64,000 nt of DNA. It comes from Moringa oleifera. Lineage: Eukaryota; Streptophyta; Magnoliopsida; Brassicales; Moringaceae. The notes beneath the pieces are model-generated. The model ran no database searches. It saw only the letters and a program-made list of their open reading frames with translations, and was not told where the DNA came from. Shown here in pieces: positions 58,633 through 64,000 of this stretch (position 1 is the first letter of the stretch; every line of letters begins with the position of its first letter). The stretch spans positions 1,242,501 through 1,306,500 of the forward strand of contig JAJFZO010000747.1 of NCBI GenBank assembly GCA_021397835.1. Direction: 5' to 3'. Made by a program: the position numbers and the translations under genes.

Positions 58633-61600
58633 TCAAAACTTTGTGCGGTGAACAATAATTGGAGTTCTAACAATATGACAGTCATCAGACCAGACAAGGG
58701 ATCCAGACACCATCGTTACTCCTGATGGCAATGTTCCTTGGACAGTGACATTAAAGGACTTCTTCTCATTCAAGGACTTGAAAGAGAGAACAGCAGGCTC
58801 CACCTTGATGTTAAGTCCTGAACTTGGAATGACTTCTGCCTTGTAGGTGGAGTTGGCAAGGCCAACATTGGTAACTGTTCTATGAAAGCTAACGATGAAG
58901 GATGAATCTGCTGAAACTTTGACAGTCATTGATGGGTAATTGAAATCCCTCACTGATGCTTTACCACCACCTGGAGGGCAAGTGCTGTTGTCACCTGACA
59001 TTTTTCTGAGTTTGTTCTCATCATAGCCCAAGCTGCAGAGAAAATTGATGTAATCTCCTTTAAGGATTTCATATACAAGTCCAGGATCAGTGGCTTTTAC
59101 TGGATTGAGATGCCCAGATCCATAAGCAAATTCAACTTCTGCATTTTTGGAAGAATTCATAGGCCAAGCTACAGGTACAAAGAAATATGATGCTTAGATA
59201 AATCAAATTATCAGGAAGTTAACCAAGAAATGAATGTTACTAGAAAAAGTTCGGTGATGGAAGGTTACCAGTAGTCATAAGAGCAGACTTGATTGCAGAA
59301 GGAGACCAGTCAGGGTGAAAGGACTTAACATAGGCAGCTACACCAGTAGCATGTGGGCAAGACATTGAAGTTCCAGATAATATGTTGTAATTAACTCGCC
59401 GAACATCTAGAAGTTCGCCAGAGGGTGGATACATAGGTGAGTATGCAGCCAAGATAGCTACCCCTGGAGCAGTCAAATCTGGCTGCAATATGTTTAAACA
59501 ATTACATAAGCAAAAATTACATTGATTCATACAACTCCACGAATGAGAGAGTTGCAGCCTATGGATGATCAGTACCTACATTATCTCTGGAACAATGTTA
59601 TTTGGCCCACGGGATGAAAAGGGAGCAACTACAGGAGCTGTGGAATCATGAAGGACCTCACTTTTCAATATTTCTGCAACAGGCTTTCTGTAAAACAGGC
59701 AGAGAGTTAAACCATCCAAAAGATGGGGAAAAAATTATAGGAGCTAACACATGACTTGATCAAAGCTTTTAGAAATTCATACTCTGTGGATCTTATGTAG
59801 GCTTTGACTGCCTCAAAATCATCTTGTCTTAAACCCAATCCAGGTATAGAGGCAACAAACGAAACGTTTACTCTTGCCTCCTCAATTGCAAAGATCATTC
59901 CCGCTCCTCCAACTCCATGAACTTCAAGATTTCCTTCATAAGCGTTACATAGCACAATCTTTCCCTCAACTAAACGTTTATTCAGACACATAAGAGAGCA
60001 TATCCTGCAAGAAAACAACAACCCAAGTTATTTGTTATATATATCTCGGTGGTATAAAAAGAAAATACTCGTTGACTAGAACCTACTCAGCATCAAAAGC
60101 AGGGCAGTCTGTGGAGGCATTTGATCCATATATAAGAGGAAACTTTTCTCCATGTTGTGTAAACGAATTAATTGACTTCCCCTGTTTGAATAAAACACAT
60201 CATTACTGCAACAGTTTCCTAGTTCTCAATGTACTCAAGCATGAAAAGGAACAGACACACAGCCTGGTGAGCAACTGGTACACAAGAGATAGGAGATCCT
60301 TATACTTACTACTAAGGTTCTTCCATTCCCCAGAACAACCTTGTCAATGAACTGACGATCAATGGTGCTTGCTGCCACAGAAAGCATCCATGGTGCTACA
60401 CTAGTTACTGATCCAACTCCAGGACCACTATTGCCCACAGAATTCACAGTAAGTATTCCCTTCTCCATTGCATGAAAAGAACCAATTGCATTTGGGTCCT
60501 CATCAAATGGAAGTATTAGTTTTGGTCCTAAAGACATTGTTATAATGTCAACTCCATCAGCAATGGCATCATCAAAAGCAGCCAAGATGGTATCTGAATG
60601 GCACATATCTGCCCCACAGACTTTATATGCAGCAATCCTCGCAGAAGGAAGCCCTCCTCTTGCAGTACCATAAGCAAATCCATAAAAACTAACATTCTTT
60701 ACTTTGTTCCCTGCTGCTATAGAAGCAGTGTGGCTTCCGTGACCTATATCATCCCTTGCATTTGAATAGTTGTAATATCGAGCTCCAATAATTTTACTGC
60801 AACAATTTAATATTATGAGTCCAAACTCAAATTTTGCAGGCCAAATTCATGAATACAGTTGGTGATAGCTGCATTGTATATGCTTATAAATCTAAGGAAG
60901 CTTCTAATCGAGAAAAGCATAAAAGCAATTACAGTCTTAATTGAGATAGAGTTGTTACTTGTTGCATGTGAAGTTTTTGCCACCCTTACAAGCACCCTTC
61001 CACTTCTTGGGAGCAAGACCAAAGCCTTCATCACTGAAACTTGGTGATTCAGGCCAAATCCCACTGTCAATAACACCAATTATAACATCACTTTGAGCAT
61101 CATGATTTCCTTTGGCAGTATTATCATTGAAATCCATGAAGTCCCATGATCTAGTTGTGTGAAGTTCAAAAGTCATGCTTGGAAAAACTGAGACTACTCC
61201 TTCCAGTCCTGCAAATTTACACAGCAAAAGAGGACATACTCTGAATCTTTGGATCCATCAAACATGAAATGGCATATAAAAGAGTTTTGCAGGACTCACG
61301 AGCAAGTTTTTCTTTTTCATGGCTAGTTAGATTGGCAGCAAATCCATTGAAACTCCTTTTATAACTTCTGATCAATAAATCTTCTACTGGTCTGAGTTGA
61401 GAAAAAGAGACAAAGCTAGAAAAAATCATCAATGAATTAGAAATAAATCTATAATTCTGAAAAATACTACCTGCCCTCAACAACTTCTTGAAGCATGTTA
61501 ACATGATGAGATGACAGGGAGTGTTGTCCCTCAGGAAGTGATCCCATGTACACAATATGGACCTGCATCATTACTTTCATCAAGGGCAATATCCAAACCA

Positions 61601-61827
61601 CATAAAATGCCTGATATAGGGACAGTTAGTGGAGTTCTATCTAAACTTGTGTAAATCTTATTGTGTGCTCAATACCAATCAGACAATAGAAAACACTGAT
61701 TCCTAGACAAAAGAAAATATGTCAGACTTACCTTTCTATCTTCATCTGTAGCATTGCAAGAGAGGCTGCCAGAGATTATCGCAATGGAGATCAAGTAATG
61801 AAAGAGTTGGGATCTACACAATGCCAT
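58633..61827 (-). pseudogene. Cucumisin-like subtilase, ten exons, with premature stop
   Basis: Exons are 61827-61732, 61562-61471, 61391-61300, 61208-60959, 60796-60310, 60181-60087, 60004-59783, 59687-59576, 59482-59269 and 59168-58633. They sum to exactly 732 codons. The layout is a secretion signal (1-25), an inhibitor_I9 prodomain from VHIVYMG, mature start near TTRSWDF, catalytic Asp141 ([10 protein letters not shown]), His196 (GHGSHTAS), oxyanion Asn in NSVGNSGP, a PA-like region, Ser521 (GTSMSCPH) and an Fn3-like end. Codon 482, the last of exon 8, is TAG (59578-59576) where the neighbouring copy has AAG. The product would stop before the catalytic Ser. All splice sites and frames are otherwise intact, so the loss is recent, an allele, or a sequence error. 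Confidence 0.85.
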
Positions 61828-62255
61828 GATTGCTCTATAGAAGAAAATGGAAGTCTATAAATGGCTTTGTATACTTGCATATATAAATCTCAGTATGTTT
61901 GCATATATGGTAATAAATCTCAGTATGCTGACTTATTTTCCTTTTTAACTAATTGTGGGGTGCTCATTTAAGTAATTGGTCAATGAATTAATGATTCTGC
62001 TATAATTTTCTTTTTGTTGCTTACCCAAGAAAGATCTGTTTGACTTCATATAAAGAGGAAAAGGGAAATGACCCAACTGGAAAGTACAAAAAGTGAAAAC
62101 ACAATAAAAAATGTGCATGGATTAACAATTTTGAAAATGTTAGTAGGTTGTCTAGTTATTACATAAAGAAGTTTTTTTGTTACATTGGGATCTGAATTGT
62201 GTGCAAAATTGTTGGAAACATGCCTTAGGTTGCTACAGTTAGAACTGCTGTTACG
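61828..62255 (-). other. Upstream region of the subtilase with the stop
   Basis: Promoter side of the ten-exon subtilase. No clear TATA box was fixed. Confidence 0.4.
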
Positions 62256-62259
62256 ACGT

Positions 62260-62755
62260 TAAGGTAATACTGGATCTATCAGAGACAATGCTGCCAAAGA
62301 TATCAACTCCTGGTGCAGTCAAATCTGGCTAAAAAATGCTTGAGCAATATTAACTAAGAGAAAAGGTCATTGGTATAACTCCACCAATGAGAGAGCTGTA
62401 GGCTGAAGATGACATGTACCTTCATCATCTCTGCCACAAGGGAATTTGGTGCACCTGAGTAAAACGGAGTAACTGCAGGAGCTCTAGAATGATTGGTTAC
62501 CTCACATTGCAATATTTCTCCAACAGGATTTCTGTAAAACAGGTATAAGTATTAAAATATACAACAACAGGAAAAGATGATAAGGAACCAACACAAGATT
62601 TAATCATAAGTTTCAGAACCCATACTTTGTTGAACTTCTATAGGCTTGACTGCATCATAGTCATGTTGGCTTAAAGCTACTCCAGGTAGAGAGACAACAT
62701 TGGAAATGTTTACAAATGTCCCCATATTCAAAGGCAGATGACATGTTCCACTTCT
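62260..62755 (-). pseudogene. Internal fragment of a third subtilase copy
   Basis: Three exon relics lie on the minus strand. An exon-7 end reads VNISNVVSLPGVALSQHDYDAVK (62720-62650). An exon-8 match reads NPVGEILQCEV and APAVTPFYSGAPN (62533-62420). The first codons of exon 9 read [11 protein letters not shown] (62328-62290). Homology stops there. No 5' exons and no Ser region are present. The fragment directly abuts the 3' flank of the rightmost subtilase copy. Confidence 0.8.
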
Positions 62756-62942
62756 TTTAGAAATGATGTGATGCAGGAATGTTAGATATTTATCAAGACG
62801 GTTATAAAAGCCGGTGTGCTTATGGCTTGAACATAAAATGTAAATCCTGGTGGGAATCAAGCAAAGAACTTTTCTAAACAAGATTTATTAAATTGACTAA
62901 GCTGCTGATGATAACATTGATGAAACAGATTATGAATCTTTA

Positions 62943-63997
62943 TCAAAACTTCTTGCAGTGAACAATAATTGGAGTTCTAACAATATGACAGTCGTCAGAC
63001 CAGACAAGGGATCCAGACACCATCTTTACACCTGATCGCAGCCTTCCTTGGACAGTGATATTAAAGGACTTTTTCTCATTCAAGGACTTGAAAGAGAGAA
63101 CAGCAGGCTCCACCCTGATGTTAAGTCCTGAACTTGGAATGACTTTTGCCTTATAAGTGGAGTTTGCGAGGCCAACATTGGTAACTGTTCTATGAAAACT
63201 AACAACGAAGGATGAATTTGCTGAAACTTTAGCAGTCATTGAGGGGTAATTGAAATCCCTCACTGATGCTTTACCAGCCCCTGGAGGGCAAGTGCTGTTG
63301 TCACCTGACATTTTTCTGAGTTTGTTCTCATCATAGCCCAAGCTGCAGAGAAAATCAATGTAATCTTTTTTAAGGACTTCATATACAAGTCCAGGATCAG
63401 TGGCTTTTACTGGATTGAGATGCCCAGATCCATAAGAAAAATCAGCTTCTGCATTTTTGGAAGGATTCATAGGCCAAGCTACAGGCACAAAAAAATAGGA
63501 TGCTTAGAAACATCAGCTTCTCATGAAGTTAACCAAGAAATGAATGTTACTAGAAAAAGTTCGGTGATGGAAGGTTACCAGTAGTCATAAGGGCAGACTT
63601 GATTGCAGAAGGAGACCAGTCAGGGTGAAAGGACTTAACATAGGCAGCTACGCCAGCAGCATGTGGGCAAGACATTGAAGTTCCAGATAATATGTTGTAA
63701 TTAACTCGCCGAACATCCAGAGGTTCTTCTGAGGGTGGATTCTTAGGTGAGTATGCAGCCAAGATAGCTACCCCTGGAGCAGTCAAATCTGGCTGCAATA
63801 TGTTTTAGCAATTAAATAAGCAAAAATTACAATGATTCATATAACTCCATGAATGAGAGTATAGGAGGCTATGGTTGACTAGTACCTTCATTATCTCTGG
63901 AACAATGTTATTTGGGCCACAGGACGAAAAGGGAGCAACTACAGGAGCTGTGGAATCATTGAGGACCTCACTTTTCAATATTTCTGCAACAGGCTTT
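62943..63997 (-). CDS. Cucumisin-like subtilase, last three exons (continues past right edge)
   Basis: Exons are 63997-63886, 63792-63579 and 63478-62943. They have the same lengths (112, 214, 536) as exons 8-10 of the left copy. The frame is open throughout. Exon 8 ends in AAG (Lys), then PDLTAPG, the catalytic [16 protein letters not shown], and the Fn3-like C-terminus with FHRTVTNVG and [17 protein letters not shown]. The Asp and His parts lie beyond the window. These are secreted or vacuolar serine proteases made as zymogens; the substrate is unknown. Confidence 0.93.
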
Positions 63998-64000
63998 CTG

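Overview
The window is nuclear DNA of a flowering plant, most likely a dicot. Genes have GT-AG introns, intergenic DNA is very AT-rich, two eukaryotic tRNA genes are present, and the protein families are plant ones: UGT76-type glycosyltransferases, class I small heat shock proteins (sHSPs), COPT copper transporters, tau-class glutathione S-transferase (GST), a pentatricopeptide repeat (PPR) protein and cucumisin-like subtilases. The species cannot be told from the sequence alone. Gene models were built by reading splice junctions by eye. For the multi-exon genes where both ends lie inside the window, the exon lengths sum to whole codons.

Layout. 1-1384 (-): 5' end of an inositolphosphorylceramide synthase gene that runs off the left edge. 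2406-5360 (-): a DUF3527-type protein. 7.8-11.6 kb: gene-free AT-rich DNA. 12.2-14.5 kb (-): an old Ty1/copia element. 15.1-30.8 kb: a complex cluster in which UDP-glycosyltransferase (UGT) genes and sHSP genes were duplicated together. It holds two intact UGTs, four UGT pseudogenes, three intact sHSPs and one sHSP pseudogene split by a solo LTR. 31.4-38.8 kb (+): three tandem intronless COPT genes, the first preceded by a minisatellite in which each of the first four units carries a small upstream ORF. 42.4-44.3 kb (-): a five-exon plant-specific protein. 45.4-47.4 kb (-): a GST exon-1 pseudogene and an intact tau GST. 47.6 kb: tRNA-Asp. 47.9-48.5 kb (+): a small membrane protein. 49.5-51.0 kb (+): a GT4 glycosyltransferase. 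52.2-54.1 kb (-): a five-exon serine-rich small protein. 55.7 kb: tRNA-Ser. 56.8-58.0 kb (-): a PPR protein. 58.6-61.8 kb (-): a complete ten-exon subtilase with an in-frame stop before the catalytic serine. 62.25-62.75 kb: a subtilase remnant. 62.9-64.0 kb (-): the 3' end of a further subtilase copy that lacks that stop.

The most unusual structure is the UGT-sHSP array. A convergent unit (UGT forward, sHSP reverse, about 420-460 bp apart with related flanks) appears twice, and further UGT and sHSP copies and relics surround it. Xenobiotic and stress functions (UGT, sHSP, GST) and copper uptake (COPT) lie close together, but apart from the UGT-sHSP co-duplication nothing in the sequence ties them into one pathway.
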